Position numbers and translations under genes: made by a program. Below are positions 30,025-40,693 of a DNA stretch of 64,000 nt, in pieces; the stretch's first letter is position 1; each line of letters begins with the position of its first letter. The notes below the pieces were generated by a model. That model ran no database searches and had not been told where the DNA came from. It saw only the letters and a list, made by a program, of their open reading frames with translations. The DNA lies in assembly GCF_027172205.1 (NCBI RefSeq), contig NC_070619.1, positions 8,234,459 through 8,298,458 of the forward strand, given 5' to 3'. This DNA is from Podarcis raffonei (lineage: Eukaryota; Chordata; Lepidosauria; Squamata; Lacertidae).

Positions 30025-30480
30025 TTGCATGAGTGCTAGTTAGTGCATGAATGAGTTACGGCCATAGAGTTGTATTCCTAGACTCAGGCCACACCCCCTC
30101 ACCTCTGGTAAGGGAGAAAGTAAAGCTTTTTCTCTGCCTTTCTCTCTGCACCATGTAACTGGCCAAGAATGATGTGCTCAGACTGGATGCTTCAAACTAT
30201 ATTCTGTATTTTATACCCAAGAATATTCCATGTGTGTTCTCCTTTGCTGCTGCGCGGAATGAGAATGTGCTGTGTGCATGTATCCAGGAAGAAGTCTCTG
30301 AAAAGGAATACTCTATAGTAAAAAAATTCTATCGTTGGTTCCATTTGTATTTATAATTTCAGGAGACTGTTGTAGGAGAAAATGGTATTTGAAAACAATC
30401 TGTTAAATCAATAAAAATTTGATCAACAGATCAGAGGAATTCAGATTGAAAAATAATATTTAATAGACTTAGTTTTCTGC
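30025..30480. other. Intergenic, no feature recognised
   Basis: Unique-looking DNA up to the end of V2R pseudogene 1. Confidence 0.45.
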
Positions 30481-30727
30481 ATTTATTTTCCTCGTTAGAT
30501 GATCTCTGCTGTTTTGCTGGGGCTTCAGAAGAATAATGAAGCATTTGTGGGGCTAAGATGCAGCCCAGGAGACCAGCCCCGGAGGCCAAGATGGAGAAGA
30601 TCTCCACAGCCACCATGAACTTCCCCTTCGTACTCAGGTAAGTTGGGACAAAGACACTGCAAAAGACCAGCATGCTGAAGGTGATAAACTTGGCCTCATT
30701 ACAGCTGGCAGGCAATTTCCTAGCTAG

Positions 30728-30731
<4 letters not shown>

Positions 30732-30782
<51 letters not shown>

Positions 30783-31221
30783 AATTTATTATTTATACCC
30801 CGCCACTCTGAGCGGCTCCCAATTAAGTGTTCAAAGCAATACAGCATTAAATATTAAAAACTTCCCTAAACAGGGCTGCCTTCAGATGTCATTAAATAGA
30901 AGATAGCTGCTTATTTCCTTCACGTCTGAAGGGAGGGCGTTCCACAGGGTGGGCGCCACCACTGAGAAGGCCCTCTGTCTGGTTCCCTGTAACTTCTCGC
31001 AATGAGGGAACTGCCAGAAGGCCCTCGGAGCTGGACCTCAGTGTCCGGGCTGAACGATGGGGGTGGAGACGCTCCTTCAGGTATACTGGGCCGAGGCCAT
31101 TTAGGGCTTTCAAGGTCAGCACCAACACTTTGAATTGTGCTCGGAAATGTACTGGGAGCCAATGCAGATCTCTCAGGATCGGTGTTATGTGGTCCCAGCG
31201 GCCACTTCCAGTCACCAGTCT
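30732..31221 (-). mobile_element. L2 3' end in V2R pseudogene 1
   Basis: (TAA)n tail at 30732-30780; TSD CTAGGAA on both sides. Confidence 0.85.
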
Positions 31222-31492
31222 AGGAAAGCCACTGTGAAGCTGATGAGAGCCAGGAGACCCATGTAACCCAAAACAGTGTTAAACATGGTCGCTGAACCTT
31301 CATTACATTCCACTACATCTCTCCAACAGAGGAATAAAAGTCCATGTTTAGGAATGGAAGAGAGGTTCCTAGCCAAACTGCACAGATAACAGCTTGTGCC
31401 AGAGGACAGGCCAGGACAATGAAGTTTATCAGTTGCTTCTTCAACAGTTTTTGTGCCATGTTTCCTGGCTTGGTAGTCATGAAGGCCAGAAC

Positions 31493-32110
31493 TGTTGGGA
31501 TGCGTCCGGGGAGATGGGGGCATTTGGCAGGCCCCCAGCTGGCGCCAGCCACCAGCCGGCAGCCGGGCGAACTCCGGTTCTTGGAACAACATAAAGCAGC
31601 GACTCAAGCCTCAGAAGCGTTCAGAAGCTTAAGCACACAAGCCAGGAGAGATAAGAACTCTTTGCAATGGAAGTGGCAGACAGAGACATGTGTAAGCATT
31701 ATTTACAGGCGTTTATTCGGGACGCAGGTGGTGCTGTGGGTTAAACCACAGAGCCTAGGACTTGCCAATCAGAAGGTTGGCGGTTCGAATCCCCGCAATG
31801 ACGGGGTGAGCTCCTGTTGCTTGGTCCCTGCCCCTGCCAACCTAGCAATTCAAAAGCACATCCAACCCCAGAGTTGGCCACAACTGGACCTCATGGTCAG
31901 GGGTCCCTTTACCTTTATCTTTATTCAGCATAGCTCAGGAACAAAGGAAGAAACATGTCTGCTTCCCTTTGTGTCCAGCAAAACAGCAGCAAAGCAAAAG
32001 CAATATACAAACGGAAGTTCCCAGCAAGCCTGTGCTGGAAGTAAACAGGCATGTGACACACTACAGTCATGCCTGTTCCTTCTAAGGTGGAACGAAACTA
32101 TATCCTAACA
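31493..32110. mobile_element. Solo LTR in V2R pseudogene 1, with a nested SINE
   Basis: The segment begins TGTTGGGAT and ends ATCCTAACA, and is flanked by AGAAC at 31488-31492 and 32111-32115. No internal retroviral region is present. A truncated Sauria SINE (31718-31922) is nested inside. Family not identified. Confidence 0.7.
31718..31922 (+). mobile_element. Sauria SINE with internal deletion, nested in a solo LTR
   Basis: The head is joined to the tail (CCCCAGAGTTGGCC) with the core missing. Confidence 0.85.
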
Positions 32111-32216
32111 AGAACCACCGTGACAGCTTTTGCCAAGATGGAAGAAATAGAAACTGAGAAGGTGATGCCAAAAGCCTTGAGTTCTTGACCAGGAAGAAGG
32201 TGGGATATATGTATAT

Positions 32217-32572
32217 TAAAGGTAAAGGGACCCCTGACCATTAGGTCCAGTCGTGACCGACTCTGGGTTTGCGGCGCTCATCTCGCTTTATTGGCTTAGG
32301 GAGCCAGCGTACAGCTTCCGGGTCGTGTGGCCAGCATGACTAAGCCACTTCTGGCGAACCAGAGCAGCGCACCGAAACGCCGTTTACCTTCCCGCTGGAG
32401 CGGTACCTATTTATCTACTTGCACTTTGACGTGCTTTCGAACTGCTAGGTTGGCAGGAGCAGGGACCAAGCAATGGGAGCTCACCCCGTCATTGCGGGGA
32501 TTCGAATCGCCAACCTTCTGATCGGCAAGTCCTAGGCTCTGTGGTTTAACCCACAACGCCACCCACGTCCCT
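32217..32572 (-). mobile_element. Sauria SINE
   Basis: Full length, next to V2R pseudogene 1. Confidence 0.9.
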
Positions 32573-32879
32573 CATATGTATATTATTAATATATAAAACT
32601 ACGCCATCGAGCTGGGTGTGTGGGCCAGCATCTCCCGTTTTCTTCAGCAAGTGGTATTCAGTCATCCACTGTCTCTTGCATACTGAGCGTAACCCTATTA
32701 AAATACTGACCATCATCATACCTCACGGCATTGTGCTCAAGATGTTTTGGACTACAAGTCCCATCAGCCCCATCCAGCATGCCCAGTGGTCAGGGATGAA
32801 AGCAGCTGGAGTCTAGGAACTTTTGGAAAGCACCATGTTAAGGAAGGCTCCTTAACAGCAGTTACAACACAAAACAAGC

Positions 32880-33147
32880 CATCAGCACGCTGATCTAGCA
32901 CCGAGGGCCTTCTGGCAGTTCCCTCACTGCAAGAAGCCAAGTTACAGGGAACCAGGCAGAGGGCCTGTGGAATGCCCTCCCACCAGATGTCAAAGAGAAC
33001 AACAACTACCAGACTTTTAGAAGACATCTGAAGGCAGTCCTCTTTAGGGAAGCTTTTAATGTTTAACAGACTACTTTGTTGGAAGCCGCCCAGAGTGGCC
33101 GGGGAAACTCTGGGAGGGGTATAAATAATAAATTATTATTATTAGCA
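32880..33147 (+). mobile_element. L2 3' end
   Basis: CCAGACTTTTAGAAGACATC to GGTATAAATAATAAATTATT. Confidence 0.82.
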
Positions 33148-33341
33148 TCCCAAGGCTAGGGACAACAGTATCATAGGCCCCAAGAACAGCACCCCACAGT
33201 GAAATTTGGAAACTATTCCAGTGTCCTGCTGTGAACACTTACTTGTAATCCTGTTCCAGAGGAGGTCATGAAAATTTAAGATTTCCAAATACAATCTCTT
33301 CGAGCTTTAAAAGCGCACCAATAGTGATGTCCCCCGGTCTG

Positions 33342-33588
33342 TACAGTGCTACCTCAGGTTACATATGCTTCAGGTTACATACTCTTCAGGTTACAGACTC
33401 CACTAACCCAGAAATAGTGCTTCAGGTTAAGAACTTTGCTTCAGGATGAGAACAGAAATCGGGCTCCGTCGGTGCGGTGGCAGCAGGAGGCCCCATTAGC
33501 TAAAGTGGTGCTTCAGGTTAAGAACAGTTTCAAGTTAAGTACGGACCTCCGGAATGAATTAAGTACTTAACCCGAGGTACCACTGTAA
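33342..33588. mobile_element. MITE B
   Basis: Both ends present, reverse orientation. Confidence 0.82.
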
Positions 33589-33589
33589 T

Positions 33590-34350
33590 AGGCTTTCTGG
33601 AGCTCAAAAGGCCTGGTCAAGAGGCACGTATCCCTCTGTGAAATTTCAGCTGCCTGAGGCGGAAGCCAAAAGAGCGACAGCAGCCACATCATTGGCACGA
33701 TAAAAGGAACCTTTTCCTTGCATGCCAGCAACAAAACTAGGTACAGAGCCCAGAAAGAAGCTAACTATGCAGGTTCTATCTGGGGCTATGGAGCAGCGCA
33801 GGGAGAGATGGTCAGACAACAAGGTGCTTGTTCCGCATCCCAGCCGCACCTGGAAGGCCTCACATTGCATCATTATCACAAACATGTTTTGCTCTTGGTT
33901 ATTGACACAGTGGGTGGAAATCCACAGAGGTTTAGCAACAATTACTGTCGTTCTGATAATTCTACTGGAGGAAAATAATGACAGCTTTGAAGCTCTGGAC
34001 TCACTTTGACATTCAAAGAGGAAAATCTTAAGTTTGCGTCATTCTCTACTTGTTTGTGGTTAGTTGGACTCAGGGGATCGGCCTTATTTGCCAGGTCCTG
34101 GTCTTCAGCTGATGTGGAGCTGAGCAGCAATCTCCAACCCAGGGTTTGTGGCAAACTTAGTTAACTCTGGTTGGTAATGACTTCACTCCCCCAAAGCTGC
34201 CCCATAGGCAGGAGAGGCTTCTGCAAGTTCGGAAACTTTTCCAACTGGACCTTTGGATATATGGTGGAGGGGATAAACAACCCATACTCACCTATGGTGT
34301 AATTAACACAGACGTTATTCTTCACACGGGAAATTTAGCCTGGGAGAACT
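33590..34350. other. Intergenic, no feature recognised
   Basis: About 760 bp without known repeat or convincing frame. Confidence 0.45.
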
Positions 34351-34361
34351 CAACCTTGGCT

Positions 34362-35035
34362 TTTGTTGTTGTTGTTTAGTTGTTTAGTCGTGTCCAACTC
34401 TTCATGACCCCCTGGACCAGAGCACACCAGGCACTCTTTTCTTCCACTGCCTCCCGGAGTTTGGTCAAACTCATGCTGGTAGCTTCGAGAACACTGTCCC
34501 ACCATCTCGTCCTCCGTCGTCCCCTTCTCCTTGTGCCCTCCATCTTTCCCAACATCAGAGTCTTTTCCAGGGAGTCTTCTCTTCTCATGAGGTGGCCAAA
34601 GTATTGGAGCCTCAGCTTCAGGATCTGTCCTTCCAGTGAGCACTCAGGGCTGATTTCCTTCAGAATGGAGAGGTTGGATCTTCTTGCAGTCCATGGGACT
34701 CTCAAGAGTCTCCTCCAGCACCAGAATTCAAAAGCATCCATTCTTCGGCCATCAGCCTTCTTTATGATCCAGCTCTCACTTCCATACATCACTACTGGGA
34801 AAACCATAGCTTTTACTATACGGACCTTTGTTGGCAAGGTGATGTCTCTGCTTTGTAAGATGCTGTCTAGGTTTATCATTGGTTTTCTCCCAAGAAGCAG
34901 GCATCTTTTAATTTCGTGGCTGCTGTCACCATCTGCAGTGATCATGGAGCCCAAGAAAGTAAAGTCTCTCACTGCCTCCATTTCTTACCCTTATATTTGC
35001 CAGGAGGTGATGGGACCAGTAGCCATGATCTTCTA
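34362..35035 (-). mobile_element. Bov-B 3' end
   Basis: 201-codon open frame on the minus strand. Confidence 0.9.
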
Positions 35036-35079
35036 GCAAAACTCCAAAACCACAGTTCTGTTTCTTTCAGGGTAGCCAG

Positions 35080-35637
35080 ACCTAACAGCAGGCTTAGCTA
35101 CAGCTTCCCAGGACCATTTAGCATCAACAGATCTCACCAAATTCCTCTATGGTTTGCATCTCTGATGTCAACTCCAGCTTCTGTTTCATTCCAAGTCTGT
35201 GACTATGGAAGAAGCAATGCCTCTTAGGGTGTTAATGCTATGAGCCACTCCATCACAGACCATGCGTAAATAAGCCATATATCCCAAAGACACCACAGTC
35301 TCTGGTGTCCCTTATTCCAAGGTAACTGGACCCTGGGGCAACCACATGGAATCTCACACCACTTAGAGAGTGGGGTGGCATGCAACAATATGTATGTTGC
35401 TTCAGAATGGAAGAAGCAGGTTTCCCTTTCCACCCCACTCCCCAAACAAACTACAGCATCTGTCAAATAATAACAGCTACCTATATCAGGTTCTATGGGA
35501 CATGGGTGGCACTGTGGGTTAAACCACAGAGCCTAGGGCTTGCTGATCAGAAGGTTGGCGGTTTGAATCCCCGCGACGGAGTGAGCTCCCATTGTTCAGT
35601 CCCAGCTCCTGCCAACCTAGCAGTTTGAAAGCACATC
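35080..35637 (+). repeat. Inverted segment copy, arm 1
   Basis: About 555 bp (414 bp of non-SINE sequence plus the 5' part of a Sauria SINE), almost identical in reverse to 62513-63064; about one difference noticed. Confidence 0.88.
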
Positions 35638-35841
35638 AATTGCAAGTAGATAAACAGGTACCGCTCCAGCGGGAAGGTAAACGGTGTTTCCGTGCCCTGC
35701 CCTGGTTCGCCAGAAGCGGCTTAGTCATGCTGGCCACATGACCCGGAAGCTGTCTGTGAACAAACGCCGGCTCCCTCAGCCTATAGAGCGAGATGAGCGC
35801 CGCAACCCCAGAGTCATCTGTGACTGGACCTAATGGTCAGG
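35498..35841 (+). mobile_element. Sauria SINE, 5' part shared with the inverted copy at 62.5 kb
   Basis: Its first 140 bp are almost identical to 62513-62650 in reverse; the rest is not. Confidence 0.88.
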
Positions 35842-36110
35842 TTAGAACCTTTATATGAGGTTCTAAAGGTAATGGCGATTCCCCAGGCCCCCCCCCATAC
35901 ATTTGATTTCCTTACATTAGGAAGGGACAAAAAATCCCTGGTTTTGATAGACTGGTAGTGCAAAGATAACACTATGTCTGTTCCTCTTAAGTGCCATGTA
36001 AGAATTAATATTCTGCATTATTAACACTGTGAAATATCAGCCCCCCAAAAGGGACACTTGTGGTGCTGTGGTCTTATTATTTATTGTCCTCATTAAATGA
36101 TCTCCGCTGT

Positions 36111-36574
36111 TGAGATGGGTGAGGATATTTCACCCCTCCCATTGCAAGAATCCGCTGGTGTTTCAGAAAGGAGGGGACGGATTTTGCTCATTACTTATTC
36201 CGCTCCAGCCTGACTTCAAAGGGGGAGTCTGAGTGTTATCTGTGTATAGATAAGGTCGCTGCTCATGCAGCTGTAACACTCAGTGCAGTCCAGCATCTCC
36301 ATTTAGTCTGTAGTTAGTTTGTATAGTAGCTGTAGAGAATAAAAGAAGCTATTCTACAGAAGGTGTCGTTCGTGTGGTTCATGTTCTGCTGTGCTCCGCT
36401 GACTACTGGAAGTGAGTTTGGTGCTCACAGCTCTGAGTTGTGAGTCCACAGCACTTAGACCTGCTTCCTGCATGGAAGGTCTCTGGAAGTGCTTTCCAGC
36501 TCGCCTGGCCCAGTTGGGGCTCAAGAGGTTGAGCCCAGTCGGTGGCACTGGCTCAAAGGCGAAGTTGACAATGG
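36111..36574. mobile_element. LTR-like insertion in V2R pseudogene 2
   Basis: It interrupts V2R exon-6 sequence that is continuous in pseudogene 1. It has an AATAAA near its middle and begins close to TGTTGAG. No clear TSD was found, so the LTR call is tentative. Confidence 0.4.
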
Positions 36575-36689
36575 GGTCTCAGAAGAATGCTGTAGCATTT
36601 GGGGTGAAAGATGCAGCCCAAAAGACCAGCTCCAGAGGCCAAGATGCAGAAGATCTCCACAGCCACCATGAACTTCCCCCTTTATAAAG

Positions 36690-37072
36690 AGGTAAAGGTA
36701 AAGGACCCCTGACAGTTAAGTCCAGTCGAAGACGACTTGGGGGTTGCGGTGCTCATCTTGCTTTACAGGATGAGGGAGCCGGCGTTTGTCTGCAGACAGT
36801 TTTTCCTGGTCATGTGGCCAGCATGACTAAGCCGCTTCTGGTGCGACGGAACACTGAAACCAGAGCAGCACAGGGAAACACCGTTTACCTTCCCGCTGGA
36901 GCGGTACCTATTTATCTACTTGCACTTTGACGTGCTTTCAAACTGCTAGGTTGGCAGGAGCAGGGACCGAGCAACAGGAGCTCACCCCGCCACGGGGATT
37001 CAAACCGCTGACCTTCTGATCGGCATGCCCAAGAGGCTTGGTGGTTTAGACCACAGCACCACCTGAATCCCT
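36690..37072 (-). mobile_element. Sauria SINE, long variant, in V2R pseudogene 2
   Basis: Same subfamily marks as 17655-18038. Confidence 0.88.
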
Positions 37073-37432
37073 TTGTACTTAGGGACAAAGGAGACCCAGA
37101 CACTTTCAAAGACCAGTATACTGAAGATGATAAACTTGGCCTCCCTGAAGCCGTTGGACAACTTCCTAGACAGGAAAACCACTGTGAAGCTGATGGAAAG
37201 CCAGGAAACCCTTGTAAACCCAAGACAGAGTAAAACACAATCACTGAAACTTTGCCACATTCCACAACCATATCTCCAGCGAAAGGTGGAAAGTCCAAAT
37301 CTGGGAATGGAGGGGATGCTGCTAGCCACACAGTCATGCCAGTTATGTCTCTGAGAGTTTTCTATCCACATTTCCTGGCATGGTAGCCATGAAGGCCAGA
37401 CCCACGGTGACAGTTTTTGCCGGTATGGATGA

Positions 37433-38010
37433 TATGGTAACCAGGCATCCGCACATGACCAGTCCAATGAAGTTGATGTTGAAGAGTCCTTGCTTCGACA
37501 CTGGTGATCTTTGCTTGTTCCAGTACACTGGCATTAGTTCGTCTGTCTTCCCAAGTGTTGTGTAAAAATTTTCGGAGGCACCGTTGATGGAATCTTTCGA
37601 GGAGTTGGAGATGGCGTTTATAAGTGGTCTATGTTTCATAAGCATGCAGTAAGTTTGGTAGCACAATAGCTTTGTAAACAAGCATTTTGGTTTCCCTGCA
37701 AATGTCCTGGTCCTCAAACACTCTGCACTTCAATCAGGAGAAAGCTGCACTCGCAGAGCTCAGGCGATGCTGGATTTCAGCATCAATGTCGGCCCTTGTG
37801 GAAAGATAACTGCCCAGGTAGGAGAAGTGATCGACACTTTCCAACGTTACACCATTGAGTTGGATTTGTGGCGCTGCAGAGGGGTTGTTTTGTGCTTGTT
37901 GGTGCAGCACTTTGGTTTTTTGGATGTTGAGCGGCAGGCCAAACTTTTCGTAAGCTTCTGCGAAGATATTTAGGATGGTTTGGAGGTCATCCGCTAAGTT
38001 AACATTCCCA
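37433..38010 (-). mobile_element. RTE-type LINE RT fragment
   Basis: Minus strand reads GLPLNIQKTKVLHQQ, HFSYLGSYLSTRADIDAEI and HWTGHVMRMPGY, the end of an RTE-like reverse transcriptase. It adjoins V2R pseudogene 2. Confidence 0.75.
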
Positions 38011-38352
38011 GGTAAAGGTAAAGGGACCCCTGACCATTAGGTCCAGTCGTGGCTGACTCGGGTTGTGGCGCTCATCGCGCTTTATTGGCCGAGGGAGCCG
38101 ACGTACAGCTTCCGGGTCATGTGGCCAGCAGGACTAAGCCGCTTCTGGTGAAACCAGATCAGCACACGGAAATGCCGTTTACCGGTACCTTCCCACCAGA
38201 GAGGTACCTATTTATCTACTTGCACTTTGACGTGCTTTCGAATTGCTAGGTTGGCAGTAGCAGGGACCCTGTTGCAGGGATTCGAACTGCCGACCTTCTG
38301 ATCGGCAAGTCCTAGGCTCTGTGGTTTAACCCATAGTGCCACCCGCGTCCCT
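38011..38352 (-). mobile_element. Sauria SINE in an RTE-type LINE
   Basis: Flanked by TAACATTCCCA on both sides. Confidence 0.9.
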
Positions 38353-38619
38353 CTAACATTCCCAGAGTTAACCCTAAATACATTACTTCTTGTAAATGAG
38401 CCAACATAACCACTAAAGGACTGTGACAATTTGTATCCTGCGCTTTATAGACCCTTCTACCCATGTACACTCTGAAACCAAAGGGGCGCCTTGGTTGCCA
38501 GATGTGAAATACGTTGGCATTATTTTTAGCTCTCCTGCCCCACTATTGTGAGAACAGGTTGTTGGACTAGATGGGCCATTAGCCTGATCTAGCAGGCTCT
38601 TCTCTAAAATCTGTACCGC

Positions 38620-39415
38620 CATGCGTCCCAAACGCATCATTGAGACTGGAGGCAAGTCTCCCTTCAGTAGAAGTATGGACTTGGCAAAGAACTCTTAACT
38701 TCTGGCTCTGCCTAAACTCAAATCCCCCCGGTTTACTATCCCTAGTACTTCAAGACTCCCATAAAAGTGCTTGGCTTAAAACCGTCTATCAAAAACTTCA
38801 CTCTTGTGGCCTATCCCCACAACACCTACTCACTATGGGCCCTACTAAAGCAAACAGTCTAATTGGTCAATGTCTAAAGGATATCGAGCACCAGAACAAC
38901 TTGGCCACTATAAGGAAATTCTGCCCTTGGTATGTTCATTTTCCACCTCTCCATTTCGATTCTCTGGCTCCATATCTGCACAAACTTATTATCCCAAAAT
39001 ACAGACGTGCTTTTTACATTTGCAAGACTGGATGTTTTGCCATCTGCGGTCAATTCCAAAAGATCCCGCCTGGGAAATGTCTTTGCCCCTGTGGAGATGG
39101 TAGCACCGAAACAGCGGCACACGTCTTGTACTCTCTACAAAGACCTGAGGAACGAGATCATCACCCCACTCGTACTAACCACCCCAGGGCACTCAACCAC
39201 TGCCACAGTGTCCTTTCTTCTATCAGACCAAAATTAGCAGATAACAGCAAAGGTTGCTAGGTTCATAGAAGGGGCAATCAGAATAAGGGCCACTAACTGA
39301 TGGCTGATTCAGGACTTTGAATTGTGCTCTTATATCAAATTCCCTTTTCTGCATATACTGTAATGTTTTACTGTTGCTATGGCCATTGGCTAATGCGAAT
39401 AAAGTTTTATCTTAT
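38620..39415 (+). mobile_element. Related unclassified LINE 3' part
   Basis: Frame with LIGQCLKDIEHQNNL, KYRRAFYICKTGCF and CLCPCGDGSTETAAHVLYS, a Cys/His layout like the 21.5-kb family. Ends GCGAATAAAGTTTTATC. Confidence 0.6.
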
Positions 39416-39536
39416 TCTATAAAATCTAATATAGATTAGAACAGTTGCCTTGGGGGAACGCTATAGCACCTGTGGGTGCTGGGTTGGTGAATTCTGATCT
39501 AGCCTGCAATGATTATGCATTACTAGGCCATATCAC

Positions 39537-40002
39537 CAACAAAGGTCCGTATAGTAAAAGCTATGGTTTTCCCAGTAGTGATGTATGGAAGTGAAAGCTG
39601 GACCATAAAGAAGGCTGATGGCCGAAGAATGGATGCTTTTGAATTATGGTGCTGGAGGAGATTCTTGAGAGTCCCATGGACTGCAAGAAGATCAAACCGA
39701 TCCATTCTGAATGAAACCAGCCCTGAGTGCTCACTGGAAGGACAGATCCTGAAGCTGAGGCTCCAAGACTTTGGCCACCTCATGAGAAGAGAAGGCTCCC
39801 TGGAAAAGACCCTGATGTTGGGAAAGATGGAGGGCACAAGGAGAAGGGGACGACAGAGGACGAGATGGTTGGATAGTGTTCTTGAAGCTACCAGCATGAG
39901 TTTGACCAAACTGGGGGAGGCAGTGGAAGACAGGAGTGCCTGGTGTGCTCTGGTTCAGGGGGTCACGAAGAGGCGGACAGGACTAAACGACTAAACAACA
40001 AC
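39537..40002 (+). mobile_element. Bov-B 3' end with TSD
   Basis: TSD AGGCCATATCAC at 39525-39536 and 40003-40014. Confidence 0.92.
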
Positions 40003-40299
40003 AGGCCATATCACATTATCTTCGCCAACCCGCCAACTTTTGGCGCCGTCCTGGGTGCCATCTTAGATTTCAGTTCCACACAGAAACAACTTCGGACTCT
40101 TGACAGAGTCAAGCTTCCGTGGGTGACACAAACATGTTTTTCTCCACTTGAGTCGAGAAGGGAATCCGGCACCATGTCATTAATTTTTTCTTCTATGGAG
40201 TAATAAGAATAATGGGGGGGTTTTTGCTTCTGAACCCTGCCCCGCCCAAAGCGCCTTGGGATATCTACTCGCCAAGTAAACAGCAAAGTCTGAACAAAA

Positions 40300-40460
40300 C
40301 AGCCTTGTTATAAATACACCCTGAACCTTTCCAATTGGGAATGCGATGGAGAAGGGGGCGACTTGATGTGTGGCTGTTTTGTCGGTATTTAAAAAAACAA
40401 AAAAACTGCATCTCGGCTTCGTGATGAATCTGTTTCTAAGCTAGGAGGAGAGGTCTCTTC
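40300..40460 (+). promoter_or_regulatory. Candidate V2R promoter with TATA box
   Basis: TATAAATA at 40309-40316 lies about 150 bp before the V2R ATG in DNA not recognised as repeat. The transcription start cannot be seen. Confidence 0.3.
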
Positions 40461-40693
40461 ATGCCAGTGATGTTAATTTGGCTGCTGCTGCTGCTTCTGT
40501 TTTGGCTTCTGCCTCAGGTAACCAGCATGGACTCCAAGAGCAAGTGTCTGTTGACCAGGCCTTTCAGACACCAGGAAGACTATTACAAGCCAGGAGACCT
40601 GATTGTGGGGGGAAATCTACCCCTCATCAGCGCCGTTGACTTGATGAAGTCCTTCTACATCCCTCCCCAAGACCAGGAATACTGCTCTGACCA
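40461..40693 (+). CDS. V2R exon 1 (signal peptide)
   Basis: Residues 1-78. A Leu-rich signal peptide is followed by the typical [11 protein letters not shown] segment of V2R exon 1. Donor cca|gtaagt in phase 2. Confidence 0.88.

Larger units (their letters stand above)
30484..32200 (-). pseudogene. V2R exon-6 pseudogene 1, with two insertions
   Basis: Minus-strand pieces at 30484-30731, 31222-31492 and 32111-32200 match V2R exon 6 (for example [39 protein letters not shown] and the AFGITFS segment). They are separated by an L2 3' end and a solo LTR, each with a short TSD. The 5' part of the exon and all other exons are missing, and internal deletions are seen. It is a dead V2R relic. Confidence 0.85.
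36070..37432 (-). pseudogene. V2R exon-6 pseudogene 2, with two insertions
   Basis: V2R exon-6 sequence on the minus strand lies at about 36070-36110, 36575-36689 and 37073-37432. It is split by an LTR-like segment and a Sauria SINE, and runs into an RTE-type LINE piece at about 37433. Recognisable words include [16 protein letters not shown] and [10 protein letters not shown]. Several frame breaks show that it is dead. Confidence 0.82.

Noticed and set aside
33646-34009. Frames of 79-95 codons in the 33.6-34.0 kb region
   Set aside because: No domain, no splice context and overlapping frames on both strands.
35224-35466. 80-codon frame conserved at 35.2 and 62.7 kb
   Set aside because: The identity reflects recent DNA copying; opposite-strand frames are equally identical, and no protein family is recognisable.
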